From Nonomuraea dietziae (lineage in GTDB: Bacteria > Actinomycetota > Actinomycetes > Streptosporangiales > Streptosporangiaceae), in the NCBI RefSeq assembly GCF_014195505.1, contig NZ_JACIBV010000002.1:1-64000 (forward strand): 64,000 nt of DNA. Direction: 5' to 3'. Each line of letters opens with the position of its first letter. The stretch's first letter is position 1. Made by a program: the position numbers and the translations under genes. This document shows, piece after piece, positions 19,118 to 27,704 of this stretch. The notes under the pieces were generated by a model. It was given only the letters and a program-made list of their open reading frames with translations, searched no databases and was not told the DNA's origin.

Positions 19118-19782
19118 CGCGCGTCCTCATCGTCGATGACGAACGACAGATCCTTCGAGCGCTGCGGATCAACCTGGCCGCCCGGCACTACGAGGTGGAG
19201 ACCGCCGCCGACGGCAGCGCCGCCCTGCGTCAGGCCGCCGACAGCGCACCGGACCTGGTCATTCTCGATCTCGGCCTGCCGGACCTCGACGGCGTGGACG
19301 TCATCCACGGCCTGCGCGGCTGGTCCAGGGTGCCGATCATCGTCTTGTCCGGCAGGGCCGGCAACCAGGACAAGGTGGAGGCGCTGGACGCCGGGGCCGA
19401 CGACTACGTGACCAAACCGTTCGGCATCGACGAGCTGCTGGCCAGGGTCCGCGCGGTCACCAGGCGGACGGGGACGCACGAGGCCGAGCCGGCCAGCATC
19501 CGGATCGGCGACCACGTGGTCGACCTGACCAGCAAGACCGTATCGGGCAAGGTGCGCCTCACTCCCACCGAGTGGCACATCCTCGAGATCCTGCTGCGCA
19601 ACCCGGGCAAGCTGGTGAGCCAGCGGCAGCTGCTGGCCGAGGTGTGGGGGGAGAAGTACATCAAGGAGACCCACTACCTGCGGCAGTACATGACCCAGCT
19701 GCGCCACAAGCTCGAACCCGACCCCGGCCACCCGGCCCACCTGATCACCGAGCCCGGCATGGGCTACCGGTTCACCCCGTAG
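19114..19782 (+). CDS. kdpE: KdpE, OmpR-type response regulator of the kdp operon
   Basis: The product is 222 aa. The receiver domain has the acidic pair DDE near residue 9, the phospho-acceptor D52 in VILDLGLPD, and K in DYVTKPFG. The C-terminal winged helix of the OmpR/PhoB type shows LTPTEWHILEILLRNPGKLVSQRQLL and ends in the usual GMGYRF. It activates the kdp operon after phosphorylation by KdpD. The GTG start at 19114 overlaps the kdpD stop. The regulator and pump genes form one continuous transcription unit, so positive feedback is expected. Confidence 0.96.
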   Translation: MTRVLIVDDERQILRALRINLAARHYEVETAADGSAALRQAADSAPDLVILDLGLPDLDGVDVIHGLRGWSRVPIIVLSGRAGNQDKVEALDAGADDYVTKPFGIDELLARVRAVTRRTGTHEAEPASIRIGDHVVDLTSKTVSGKVRLTPTEWHILEILLRNPGKLVSQRQLLAEVWGEKYIKETHYLRQYMTQLRHKLEPDPGHPAHLITEPGMGYRFTP

Positions 19783-19977
19783 CGTCCCCCTTCGCCCTGG
19801 ATCTGTGATGGGATCCGGCGCGACGCGGAGTTCATGCTCGGCACCCGGAAACCGGCAAGCCGTTCGAATACCTGCCTCAGCGCGTTAGTGATGCTAATCA
19901 CCGTCGCCGACGCCTCATCTTCGTCACATTCTGCGGCCCGAATCCGTCCTATGAGTAGGCAAGGTTAGGGGGCCCAC
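19783..19977 (+). promoter_or_regulatory. Spacer before the cytochrome b gene with a TGAGTAGG half-site
   Basis: The 195-base gap holds a short inverted repeat, GTGAT-GCTA-ATCAC (about 19887-19900), and TGAGTAGG at 19952-19959, 18 bases before the next ATG. The octamer equals one arm of the palindromes found at 26518 and 42612, but the second arm is missing; the surrounding CCTATGAGTAGG is itself a short palindrome. A real binding site is possible but weakly supported. Confidence 0.3.
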
Positions 19978-21366
19978 ATGCGTTCGCTGGTCAAGCACCG
20001 GTCGTTTCAGTTCTCGCACTGGTCGTTCATGTTCGCGGAGATCGCCGTCTGGTCGTTCGTCGTCCTGCTGGTGACCGGGGCCGTGCTGATGGTGTTCTAC
20101 GACCCCAGCATGGCCCAGGTGACCTATGACGGCTCCTACGGCCCGCTGCGTGGACTCTTCGTCAGCAGGGCCTTCGACTCGACCATGCATCTCAGCCTGG
20201 AAGTGCGTGGCGGCCTGCTCATCCGCCAGGTCCACCACTGGGCGGCGCTCGTCTTCGTGGCGGCCGTCGCCTTGCAGCTGCTGCGCATGTTCCTCACCGG
20301 CGCGTTCCGCCGCCCGCGCACCACTCAGTGGCTGATCTGGGTGACGCTGCTGGCGCTGGGCATGGCCGCGGGCGAGACCGGCAACGCCCTGCCTGACGAC
20401 ATGTTGTCGGGTGGGAGCCTGTGGCTGATCATGTCGGTGGTGCAGTCCATCCCCTTCGTAGGAACCTGGGCGCTGTCGCTGCTGTTCGGGCCGGACTTCC
20501 CCGGAGACAGGATCATTCCGGTGATGTACGGCGGGCACCTGCTGATCGCGGTCGTCATGGCCGTACTGCTGATCGCCCGTGAACTCCTGGTGCGGCGGCA
20601 CGGCCACTCCCGATTCATCGCCTCGGTGTCGGCACGGCGGAGCGCACGCCCCCTGATGGCCCTCGCGACGTTCGGCATGCTGATCATTCTCGGGTTCGGG
20701 TTCCAGATCGCCCCCATATGGCTGTACGGACCCGCCAAGCCGACGCAGATCTCGGCGGGCTCGGTACCTGACTGGTACATGGGGTTCCTCGACGGCGCCC
20801 TCCGGATCATGCCCGGGTGGGAACTCACTCTTGGGGACTACACGCTCAGCCTCGCGGTCCTCATCCCCACGCTGGTGATACCAGGGCTCTTCTTCACCGC
20901 CCTGGCCGCCTACCCGACCGCCGAGCGCTTCCTCGTCTCGCGACGCAGCCGCCGCGACGCACTGGGCCGGCCCAAGACCACGAGCCGCATGCCCCGCGTA
21001 CCGGGCGCGCAAAACATGCTCGATCGGCCACGCGACACGCCGACGAAGACGGCCATCGCGGTCGCCGGCATCACGTTCTACGGCCTGCTGTGGGCAGCCG
21101 CGGCCAACGACCAGATCGCCCACCAGTTCCACCTCACCGTCGAGGCTGTGACGATCTTCTTCAGGTACGCCGTGGTCATCGGCCCTGTCATCGCCTTCAT
21201 CATCGCCCGGTGGATCTGCCTCGCACTGCAGCAGACGGATCGCCACGTCGTGGAGCACGGGGTGGAGACCGGGATCATCACGCGCTCCCTGGACGGCGGG
21301 TTCCACGAACGGCTGGCGCCGGCGCAGCAAGAGCCCCAGGAGCTGGCGGCCACCTCTGGGAGATGA
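19978..21366 (+). CDS. Stand-alone QcrB-like cytochrome b, heme bH ligands missing
   Basis: The product is 462 aa with eight to nine membrane helices, resembling actinobacterial QcrB (RGGLLIRQVHHWAALVF; PGDRIIPVMYGGHLLIA; quinol-site PDWYMGFLDG at 264-270). In cytochrome b the two hemes are held by two His pairs spaced 14 apart. Here H86 and H187 (bL pair) are present, but the partners 14 residues on are Q100 and R201, so the bH pair is lost. No Rieske (qcrA) or cytochrome c (qcrC) gene is adjacent. It may be a one-heme paralogue with a changed electron path, or a non-electron-transferring derivative. AGGTTAGGGG precedes the ATG. Confidence 0.85.
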   Translation: MRSLVKHRSFQFSHWSFMFAEIAVWSFVVLLVTGAVLMVFYDPSMAQVTYDGSYGPLRGLFVSRAFDSTMHLSLEVRGGLLIRQVHHWAALVFVAAVALQLLRMFLTGAFRRPRTTQWLIWVTLLALGMAAGETGNALPDDMLSGGSLWLIMSVVQSIPFVGTWALSLLFGPDFPGDRIIPVMYGGHLLIAVVMAVLLIARELLVRRHGHSRFIASVSARRSARPLMALATFGMLIILGFGFQIAPIWLYGPAKPTQISAGSVPDWYMGFLDGALRIMPGWELTLGDYTLSLAVLIPTLVIPGLFFTALAAYPTAERFLVSRRSRRDALGRPKTTSRMPRVPGAQNMLDRPRDTPTKTAIAVAGITFYGLLWAAAANDQIAHQFHLTVEAVTIFFRYAVVIGPVIAFIIARWICLALQQTDRHVVEHGVETGIITRSLDGGFHERLAPAQQEPQELAATSGR

Positions 21367-21537
21367 CAGTTGTACCGATCAAGCGCGTGAACGTGGCCCT
21401 CGGCGGCCGACGAGCGTGCAGCACCGTCGGAAACCACCGGGCCAATGCCGTGAGGATGGCCCGGTCGGCCCGGTCCGGCTTCGGGCGCCCGACCTGGCGC
21501 CTCAGCACAGCCGCCTCCTGAACTCGCCGAAGACCGT

Positions 21538-22065
21538 TACCCGATCTTGCCGAGGTCGAAGGCGACGTCGGCGAGATGAACCGCCCGCACCTCCGGGTCA
21601 TCGAGGAGCTTACGCAGGTCGGCGAGTTTCCAGCGGTCGGGTCTTCCGGGCCTTCTCCGTGGACTCCGTGTCGGCTCCGGGGTCCGCCTCCACGACGGCG
21701 ATCGCGTCGGCCAGGTCTCCGGACGGCCCGTCGAGGGAGGGAGCCCGGACACCGAACAGGTCCTCCACGATCTCGTACCGCCCCTCGCCTCGCTGGGACC
21801 GGCCCTGCGCGGCTCCCCCCACAGCGTGAGGATCGTCTCCAGCAGTCCCCCACCCTGGCGGTAACCGGGCGCCAGGCGCTTGTCCGGGGTTCGCGACGCG
21901 GGCGGCCGTGGCGTACACCTGTGCCATCCGTTCGTCGTCGAGGTTGATGAGACACCCCCAGAACCCGGTCGACCGCGCTGAAAGCCAGGACAGCACCGCG
22001 GTGACGGCCAGGACCTTGCCCAGAGACCTGGCCACGTAGGTCCAGTCGGGCTCCCTCACGTTCAT
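21538..22065 (-). pseudogene. Decayed hypothetical gene with several frameshifts
   Basis: The frame starts at ATG 22065 (MNVREPDWTYVARSL) and reads ALSWLSARSTGFWGCLINLDDERMAQVYATA plausibly. It is then carried by three other frame segments: DKRLAPGYRQGGGLLETILTL, GEGRYEIVEDLFGV...LADAIAVVEADPG, and KLADLRKLLDDPEVRAVHLADVAFDLGKIG, which ends at 21538. Together they would make one protein of about 175 aa with a single N-terminal hydrophobic segment. At least three indels are needed, so this is a pseudogene or a poorly sequenced gene. I do not recognise the family. Confidence 0.45.
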
Positions 22066-22353
22066 CACCGGCGCGCCCCTGAGATCCAGATCAAATCGGG
22101 TACGGCGCACCATAGCCGCCCGGAACCGAGGCGGGACTCCTTATGACAGCGCGGCCGGAACTGCTGCCGGGCAGGGATGCAGGTCCGGCTGGCGGGCAAG
22201 CGCCTGGCCGGTCGCGGCGGCACGGAGCTCTGTCGCCTGGAACGGTCACGGCAGCCCTGCCGAGGGACGGTGGCGATTAAGAGAAGGCTCCAGAGTGTTC
22301 GAGCGCCTTCCACATCGATGGCAGGAGACGAGAGAGGGGGCGGGTACGCGAGA

Positions 22354-23355
22354 ATGCCGGATGTGATTGTGGACAAAGCGATCTACTGCGACGGAGTGCG
22401 CGAGACCATCAACGGCGACATCAGCGATGCGGTCACCGCCGCCCGCGCCCGGGGCGACTGTTTCTTGTGGATCGGCCTGCACGAGCCCACACAGGAGGAG
22501 TTCGACCTGATCACCAACGAGGTGAAGCTGCATCCGCTGGCGGTGGAGGACGCCATCCACGCCCACCAGCGGCCCAAGCTCGAACGCTACGACGACACCC
22601 TGTTCATCGTGCTCAAGCCGCTGCTGTATGTGGAGGAGAGCTCCGACATCGAGGTCGGCGAGATCAACCTGTTCCTCGGCCGCGACTTCGTCATCAGCGT
22701 CCGCCACGGCCAGGCCAACCCGCTGAGCGGGGTACGCCGCCGCATCGAATCCGACCCCGATCTGCTGGCCGCGGGCCCGGCCGGGGTGCTGTACGCGATC
22801 TGCGACGAGGTCGTCGACGCCTACTCGCGCATCTCCCACGAGGTCGCGGGTGATCTCATCGCCCTGGAGCAGCGGGTGTTCAGCGGTGAGCACGCCGATG
22901 TCACCGCCGACATCTATTCACTCAAACGCGAGGTGTTGGAGTTCCGCACCGCCCAGGACCCGCTGATCCCGGTGCTGGAAGAGATCGTCAAAGACCGCGT
23001 GGAGCTGTGCAGAACCAACCGGGAGCAGTTCCGCGATGTTCTCGATCACCTGTTGCGCGTGGACGCCCAGGTCGATGAGCACAACGAGCTGCTCACCAGC
23101 GCCTTGAGCGCCCATCTGGCCCTGGTGGGCCGTGAGCAGAACACGGTGGCCATGCAGCAGAACGCCGACATGCGCAAGATCTCTTCGTGGGCGGCCCTCA
23201 TCGCCGTCCCCACCATGATCGCCGGGATTTACGGCATGAACTTCGACTACATGCCCGAGCTGCACTGGTTGCTCGGCTACCCCTTGAGCCTTGCGGTCAT
23301 GGTCGTCGCCGTTCTCTTCGTCCACCGGCTGCTGCGCAAGAGCGGATGGCTGTGA
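22354..23355 (+). CDS. corA: CorA-type magnesium/cobalt transporter
   Basis: The start at 22354 (MPDVIVDKAIYCDG) is chosen because homology begins there, although the frame is open further upstream; GAGAGGGGGCGGG lies before it. The protein has 333 aa: a large N-terminal cytoplasmic domain, a long helical stalk (AVAMQQNADMRKISSWAALIAVPT), and two C-terminal membrane helices. The signature YGMNF is at 293-297 (GMN 294-296), followed by MPELHW in the outer loop. It forms a homopentameric channel for Mg2+ and related cations. A small membrane protein gene overlaps its end. Confidence 0.93.
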   Translation: MPDVIVDKAIYCDGVRETINGDISDAVTAARARGDCFLWIGLHEPTQEEFDLITNEVKLHPLAVEDAIHAHQRPKLERYDDTLFIVLKPLLYVEESSDIEVGEINLFLGRDFVISVRHGQANPLSGVRRRIESDPDLLAAGPAGVLYAICDEVVDAYSRISHEVAGDLIALEQRVFSGEHADVTADIYSLKREVLEFRTAQDPLIPVLEEIVKDRVELCRTNREQFRDVLDHLLRVDAQVDEHNELLTSALSAHLALVGREQNTVAMQQNADMRKISSWAALIAVPTMIAGIYGMNFDYMPELHWLLGYPLSLAVMVVAVLFVHRLLRKSGWL

Positions 23356-23483
23356 GAATCCCCAAGTTCTTCTCCCGCAGGCTCTCCCCGAGCAGGCTCC
23401 TGATCGCCGTGATCGTCGTCTGGATCATCCTGTTGACCATCATCATCGTGGTCGACCCCCAAGGCTCCGGCCCCGGCCCATGA
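23346..23483 (+). CDS. Small single-pass membrane protein overlapping corA
   Basis: An ATG at 23346, inside the last codons of corA in another frame, encodes 45 aa: a basic N-terminus (MAVRIPKFFSRRLSPSR), one strongly hydrophobic helix (LLIAVIVVWIILLTIIIVV) and a short DPQGSGPGP tail. Overlap and helix quality suggest a coupled gene, possibly a CorA accessory peptide. I know of no family for it. Confidence 0.5.
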   Translation: MAVRIPKFFSRRLSPSRLLIAVIVVWIILLTIIIVVDPQGSGPGP

Positions 23484-23650
23484 GGCCACGACCGAGTAGC
23501 TGACGGTTTCAGCCTGCGGTCCTGCGTCGGTCCGGGCAGATGAGGCGGCGCGCAAGGTCGAGGAGGTCCAGGGGAGATCGTCTGGTGTTCGTAGCGGATG
23601 CGCAGCCGTTCGAACTGGTGCGGCCAGGCGAGGGCCTGCTCGCTCACCAT
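23484..23650 (-). mobile_element. IS5-like transposase C-terminal remnant
   Basis: Reading on the reverse strand from about 23620, EQALAWPHQFERLRIRYE resembles the typical transposase ending (EQ.FA.L..F.RL.IRYE..). After a frameshift, SPLDLLDLARRLICPDRR parallels the family's final helix (..L..LACALICLRR). Only the last 50 or so codons remain, and no terminal repeat is evident. Confidence 0.45.
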
Positions 23651-23731
23651 GAGATGGTGCCCGGTCCCGAGCGGTCAGAAGGCGGCCGACCGTGCGATGA
23701 GCTATGACGCGGTACAAGCCCGCATGCGAGA

Positions 23732-26458
23732 TCACCGCACCGCGATCCCGCTGTTGATCTCCGCCAGCAACGTGGTGGTCGCCGTGTACCGCAGGAGATT
23801 CCCCGACAGCGGCAGGTCGAGCGTGGCCTGCGCGTACCGGACGGCATCGCCGACCGTCCGCGACCCGAGCCGTCCCGCCGTGAGCGACCGAAGCTCCGTC
23901 TCGGCACCGATCCGGCGGGTGGCCAGGTTGAGGCAGGCCGCCAGCAACTCTGCCCGGAGCGTACGCGGCTGGAGCAACGGCAGCAGGAAGGCGTCCGAAA
24001 CGTCGGCCCGGGACAACGACCCGTCGGCGCCGGTGTCGAACCGGACGTCGGTGGCCTGGACACGAGCCAGGTTCTCGGGTGTGTGAAGCGAGGTCCGCAG
24101 TGCCCAGAGCGTGACGATCATCGGATCGCGGGTGGGCGCGACAGCGGTGATCCTTGTGCTCGCCGTCGCGGCAGGTGCGGCGAAGTCGCAGCCGCCACCG
24201 CTGAAGCGCGCCGACACCGGCACCGTGAGGCCGGCACCATCGGTGTGCAGCAGGCTTGGGCGCGCGGTGAACGCGATCGTGCCGGGCGCGGAACCCGGAG
24301 CGATCCGCCCGGTCTCCCACCGCAGGGTGGTCGTCCCGCCGGGGTTACCGATGACGGCGGTGGGCCGAGGGCCCGCGCCCTCGTCCAGGGACGTGCTGTA
24401 GTACACCCCGGCCGGGAGTGTGGCGGTGATCGTGGCCGAGGAGGCCGCTCCGGTGCCCGTGTTGCGGTATTCGATCGCGTACGAGATCGGCTCGCCCGCG
24501 TTCACGGAGGGCGGGGCGGTCACCGTCAGACCGGGGACGGGTCGGCGAACCGTGGTGGAAGCCGTCGCGGTGTTGTCGCCGAGCGTGCCGTGCTCCGGGG
24601 ACCCGTACTGGTTGGTGCCCGAGATCCGCACCTTGTTGGTGACAGTCGAGCCGTCCGCGGCCGTGCACGGGATCGGGTAGGTGAACCTCTCGGTGGCAGG
24701 CAGCGCGCTCAGGGAGCGGATGACGGCGGTTCCGTCCGGGAGGGTGTCGGCGAGGGAGACGTTCGTGGGCGTGCCCGCTCCTCGGCCGGTGGCCTGGACG
24801 GTGTAGGTGAGGGTGTCGCCCGCGTCCGCCTCCGGCTTGTCCACGGTCTTGGTGACGGCCAGGTCGATGGGCGAGTGCAGGCTCCGCGCGGCCTCGCCGG
24901 TGATCTCCTGCGCACCGGCGCCGGTCACGCCCCGGTGGGCGCCCTCGGCGAACATGCGGCTCTCGCGAAAGTTGAACCGCAGGCGGCTCCAGTCATCCCA
25001 GGCGGTGAGCGTCTGCTTGGGTGAGGCCGGACAGGAGGTGGTGTCGTCGCCCAGCGCGATGTGGTTGACGTCGGCCGTCGCGGCGGTCTCCACGACCTTG
25101 TCGCCGTTCCAGTCCAGCGGCTCGGTGGAGGAGGCGTCGCGCCGCACGCCGTTCAGGCCGTAGACGATCGAGGTGTAGGCGTCGGGTACGGCGGGGCCCG
25201 TCTCGTCGAGGCCGGCGTCCTCCTTGAGCGTGCCATGCGCCCGGTTCTGGTAGTCGGGCTTCCCATCCGCGTTGGAGCCGGGGAACTGGTAGAGGTAGTT
25301 CATCACGCTGGTGTAGTTCGGCTTGCAGTTGATCGGGTCGCTCCCGCCATGCTGAAGGCCCAGGTTATGGCCGAGCTCGTGGATGAACGTGCCGGCCTCG
25401 ACGTCCGCCAAGCCGCCGTTGGCGGTGATCATGTCGTCGGTCCAGGCGCCGAGTGTGATGAGGAAGTCGTTGCCGCCGGGGAGCGCCCGGCCGGTGCGCT
25501 GGGCGTCGGCGACCGTGGTGGCGGAGTCGTCACCGAGCTCGGCGAATCCCGACGTGGTGCCTCTTCCCGTGATGGCGTGGGCGGACAGCGCGTAGTGGAA
25601 GGCCAGCCGCTTGGCGCCCAGGACGTTCACGCAGTTGGCCGAGGAGCGCTCCTGAGGGGCGCCGAACCGGCCGTCACACGGGCGATCGGTGAATCCGGAC
25701 TTGATGTCGTCGAAGTCGTCCAGGCCGCCCGATCCCTTCACATCGAACAGCAGGCCCTCGGCCTCCGTCACCGTGTCCTCGTCGCGGTCGACGTGGAGGG
25801 CGATCCCGTGCTCGGCGAACTCCCAGAACACCGCGAGCACCGCTTCGTCCGAGAGCCTGCGGGGACGGTTCCTGCAGTAGGCGGCTTGGCACGCCATGGC
25901 GTCCATCTCCACGAAGACGTCCTTGCGGTGCGGGTCGGCCCGCTCCTCCAGGTGGTAGTCGACGTCGCCGTCCCTGTCGTAGTCGATGCCCTTGGTCTCC
26001 CACTCGTCCGGCAGGCCGTCGCCGTCCGAATCCGGCAGCGCCAGCACCCGGATGGTGACCGTGCACGTGGCCAGGACGGTGTTGCCCGTCGCCGAGGATC
26101 TGATGTCCAGCACGATGTCGGCCGGGCCCAGGCCCAGGCCGTACGCCGGGCCCAGGTCAAGCTCGCCGCGGAAGGTCGCCGACCCGACGACGGCCCGCTC
26201 GTGGACGAGGTGCTCGCGGCCGTAGTGGAAGTTCTCCCGCATGGTGACGGTGAAGGTCACCAGGTTGTCCGTGCCGTTGGTGAGCGTGAGCTCGCTGGGT
26301 AACTTGTCTCCTTCCATGAGGAAAAGCCCGCCCGCGGGGAACTCGCACGCGGCCTGGACCGGACCGGCCGCGTGCCCGGGCAGCGGGATCAGGGCCGCGA
26401 CGGCCATCAGGGTGAAGACGAGGATGGTACCGATCACTCCGCGATGCCGGCGGTGCAT
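23732..26458 (-). CDS. Secreted metzincin-like metalloprotease with DUF11 repeats
   Basis: The product is 908 aa. A signal peptide (residues 1-30, ending in GHAA) is followed by a beta-sandwich-like region, a calcium-type DSDGDGLPD repeat (143-151), and a protease core with the zinc motif HELGHNLGLQH (360-370). SVMNY at 384-388 can serve as the Met-turn, so the core fits the metzincin clan. Two DUF11/CARDB-like modules follow (AVTKTVDKPEADAGDTLTYTV; LTVTAPPSVNAGEPISYAI), then a C-terminal helical domain with an EF-hand-like DTGADGSLSRAD. It is probably exported, acting at the cell surface or outside. A perfect TGAGTAGG palindrome lies 60 bases upstream. A paralogue is at 42690. Confidence 0.85.
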   Translation of the reverse strand: MHRRHRGVIGTILVFTLMAVAALIPLPGHAAGPVQAACEFPAGGLFLMEGDKLPSELTLTNGTDNLVTFTVTMRENFHYGREHLVHERAVVGSATFRGELDLGPAYGLGLGPADIVLDIRSSATGNTVLATCTVTIRVLALPDSDGDGLPDEWETKGIDYDRDGDVDYHLEERADPHRKDVFVEMDAMACQAAYCRNRPRRLSDEAVLAVFWEFAEHGIALHVDRDEDTVTEAEGLLFDVKGSGGLDDFDDIKSGFTDRPCDGRFGAPQERSSANCVNVLGAKRLAFHYALSAHAITGRGTTSGFAELGDDSATTVADAQRTGRALPGGNDFLITLGAWTDDMITANGGLADVEAGTFIHELGHNLGLQHGGSDPINCKPNYTSVMNYLYQFPGSNADGKPDYQNRAHGTLKEDAGLDETGPAVPDAYTSIVYGLNGVRRDASSTEPLDWNGDKVVETAATADVNHIALGDDTTSCPASPKQTLTAWDDWSRLRFNFRESRMFAEGAHRGVTGAGAQEITGEAARSLHSPIDLAVTKTVDKPEADAGDTLTYTVQATGRGAGTPTNVSLADTLPDGTAVIRSLSALPATERFTYPIPCTAADGSTVTNKVRISGTNQYGSPEHGTLGDNTATASTTVRRPVPGLTVTAPPSVNAGEPISYAIEYRNTGTGAASSATITATLPAGVYYSTSLDEGAGPRPTAVIGNPGGTTTLRWETGRIAPGSAPGTIAFTARPSLLHTDGAGLTVPVSARFSGGGCDFAAPAATASTRITAVAPTRDPMIVTLWALRTSLHTPENLARVQATDVRFDTGADGSLSRADVSDAFLLPLLQPRTLRAELLAACLNLATRRIGAETELRSLTAGRLGSRTVGDAVRYAQATLDLPLSGNLLRYTATTTLLAEINSGIAVR

Positions 26459-26517
26459 TCCAGGGCCTCCTCAGCGGGGATGTGAGGAGATTGTTAGCGA
26501 TCTACCCCTGGAGTTCA

Positions 26518-26534
26518 TGAGTAGGGCCTACTCA
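26518..26534. promoter_or_regulatory. Perfect palindrome TGAGTAGG-G-CCTACTCA upstream of the metalloprotease gene
   Basis: The 17-bp sequence is an exact inverted repeat around a central G, 60 bases upstream of the ATG at 26458. Almost the same palindrome occurs at 42612-42629, at the same distance from the paralogous gene. It resembles in form the TGAGTAC-NN-GTACTCA site reported for the Streptomyces response regulator MacR, but identity of the binding protein is not established. Confidence 0.7.
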
Positions 26535-27129
26535 GCTTGCGGGAGGAGGCGTGGCGGGTCTGACCGCGCCGCGCGAACTGGAAGAGGAGAGCGGCCTGCC
26601 GTGGCAGCACGCCGGCTCGTCGCCCTTCCACGACGTCGTAAGAGCAAATCTGTAGCGACTGGAGTAGACATTCGTTGCTGTGGGGGCTAATGTTTCTGAC
26701 ATCGCAAGGAACGAAACGCCGGGCAGCGCAGAAAGACGCAGCAAGACGCCGAACTGCCCGGACATGGTGGATGAAGTCGGAGTTTGTGAGGGCAGAAGGT
26801 CGGACGTGAGGGGCCAGGGCAGTTGTAAGGGCCCCGCCCGTGGACGCGCTGCCGAAGAAGAAGTTGGTTGATGGCAGGGGCAGAAGGTCGGACGTGAAGG
26901 GCCAGCGCAGTAGTCAGGGCCCCGACCGTGGACGCGCTGCCGAAGATGAAGTTGGACAGTGGTCCGGAAGATAGAGATGAAGGGAGTGTTGAACACCATC
27001 AGGATCGCCCGTTGCCGGCTGAGTCTCGCCGCTCGGGTACCGCAGTTCCACAGATGGGAAGGTGGTCTACGGTCACGCATTCGCGATCCCCGCATCGCCG
27101 CGCTGTACGGCTGATGCGGAAACGGTAAG
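26535..27129. other. Gene-free stretch with a tandem repeat
   Basis: No frame here has a recognisable product. The main content is the two-unit 88-bp repeat listed separately. The rest is the upstream region of the metalloprotease gene and the start of the MerR gene leader. Confidence 0.5.
26790..26957. repeat. Tandem 88-bp direct repeat, two units
   Basis: Unit 1 starts at 26790 and unit 2 at 26878, each beginning GGGCAGAAGGTCGGACGTGA. They share the core GGCCAG(G/C)GCAGT and the ending GTGGACGCGCTGCCGAAGA, with only a few substitutions. Neither unit looks coding on either strand. It may be a duplicated regulatory or small-RNA segment. Confidence 0.7.
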
Positions 27130-27198
27130 TACCGGCCGATGGCCGGTAGATGGTGTTGAAACTCTTCGGGGGCCCCGGCGCGAGATAGCGCCGGGGCC
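27130..27198 (+). promoter_or_regulatory. Two strong hairpins in the leader of the MerR gene
   Basis: TACCGGCC-gat-GGCCGGTA (27130-27148) is a perfect 8-bp stem. GGCCCCGGCGC-gagata-GCGCCGGGGCC (27171-27198) is a perfect 11-bp stem ending 24 bases before the MerR ATG. The second could act as a terminator or attenuator in the leader, or could end an upstream transcript. No long T-run follows. Confidence 0.55.
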
Positions 27199-27222
27199 TC
27201 TGTCGCATCACGAAAGGCTTGT

Positions 27223-27576
27223 ATGGATCAAACGCACCCGACCGCCGGCACCGCCACACTCGAGCACCGCGGAGCCTGCGACAGGTTCGACGATGAGAAC
27301 TATCCCGCCTACAGCATGGGCGCGGCTACCGAGATGCTCCAGGTCACCCCCGCGTTCCTGCGCGCCTTGGGCGCCGCCAGGCTGATCGAGCCGCAACGCT
27401 CCCGCGGCGGACACCGCCGCTACTCCCGCTACCAGCTGCGCCTGGCCGCCAGGGCGCGGGAACTGGTCGACCAGGGCACGCCGCTGGAAGCCGCCTGCCG
27501 CATCATCATCTTGGAAGACCAACTGGCCGAGGCGCGGCGCATCAACGGCTCCCGCAGTCATCTGGCCGACGCCTAG
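27223..27576 (+). CDS. MerR-family regulator associated with cold-shock/RNA helicase genes
   Basis: The product is 117 aa. The MerR winged helix is at residues 28-75 (YPAYSMGAATEMLQVTPAFLRALGAARLIEPQRSRGGHRRYSRYQL), followed by a short helical tail (ARELVDQGTPLEAACRIIILEDQL) and no effector domain. This small type resembles actinobacterial HspR-like MerR proteins. GAAAGGC lies before the ATG. It is convergent with the DEAD-box helicase gene, and a cold-shock protein gene follows; this grouping suggests a role in cold or translation stress. Its leader contains two hairpins. Confidence 0.82.
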   Translation: MDQTHPTAGTATLEHRGACDRFDDENYPAYSMGAATEMLQVTPAFLRALGAARLIEPQRSRGGHRRYSRYQLRLAARARELVDQGTPLEAACRIIILEDQLAEARRINGSRSHLADA

Positions 27577-27599
27577 CGCCACCACCTTCGCCGATCACG

Positions 27600-27632
27600 C
27601 GCTCTGATCTGTCGCAAGAGCAGATCAGAGCG
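27600..27632. terminator. Bidirectional terminator between MerR and helicase genes
   Basis: A perfect 12-bp stem, CGCTCTGATCTG with CAGATCAGAGCG around a 9-base loop, lies between the convergent stops at 27576 and 27705. It can serve both genes. There is no U-tract, as is common in high-GC actinobacteria. Confidence 0.75.
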
Positions 27633-27704
27633 AACGGCGCAACGGCCTGCGACGGCCAAGCCCTGCCCGCCGGACCGGGCTCTCCACTTGCTGATCGACC
27701 ACTG

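Noticed and set aside
22177..22353. Longer N-terminus for the CorA-like protein
   Set aside because: The added 59 residues are Arg/Gly-rich and unlike the family; the ATG at 22354 fits the usual beginning.
26532..27095. 187-aa reverse frame across the tandem repeat
   Set aside because: It reads through both repeat units without domain or ribosome site; the region looks non-coding.
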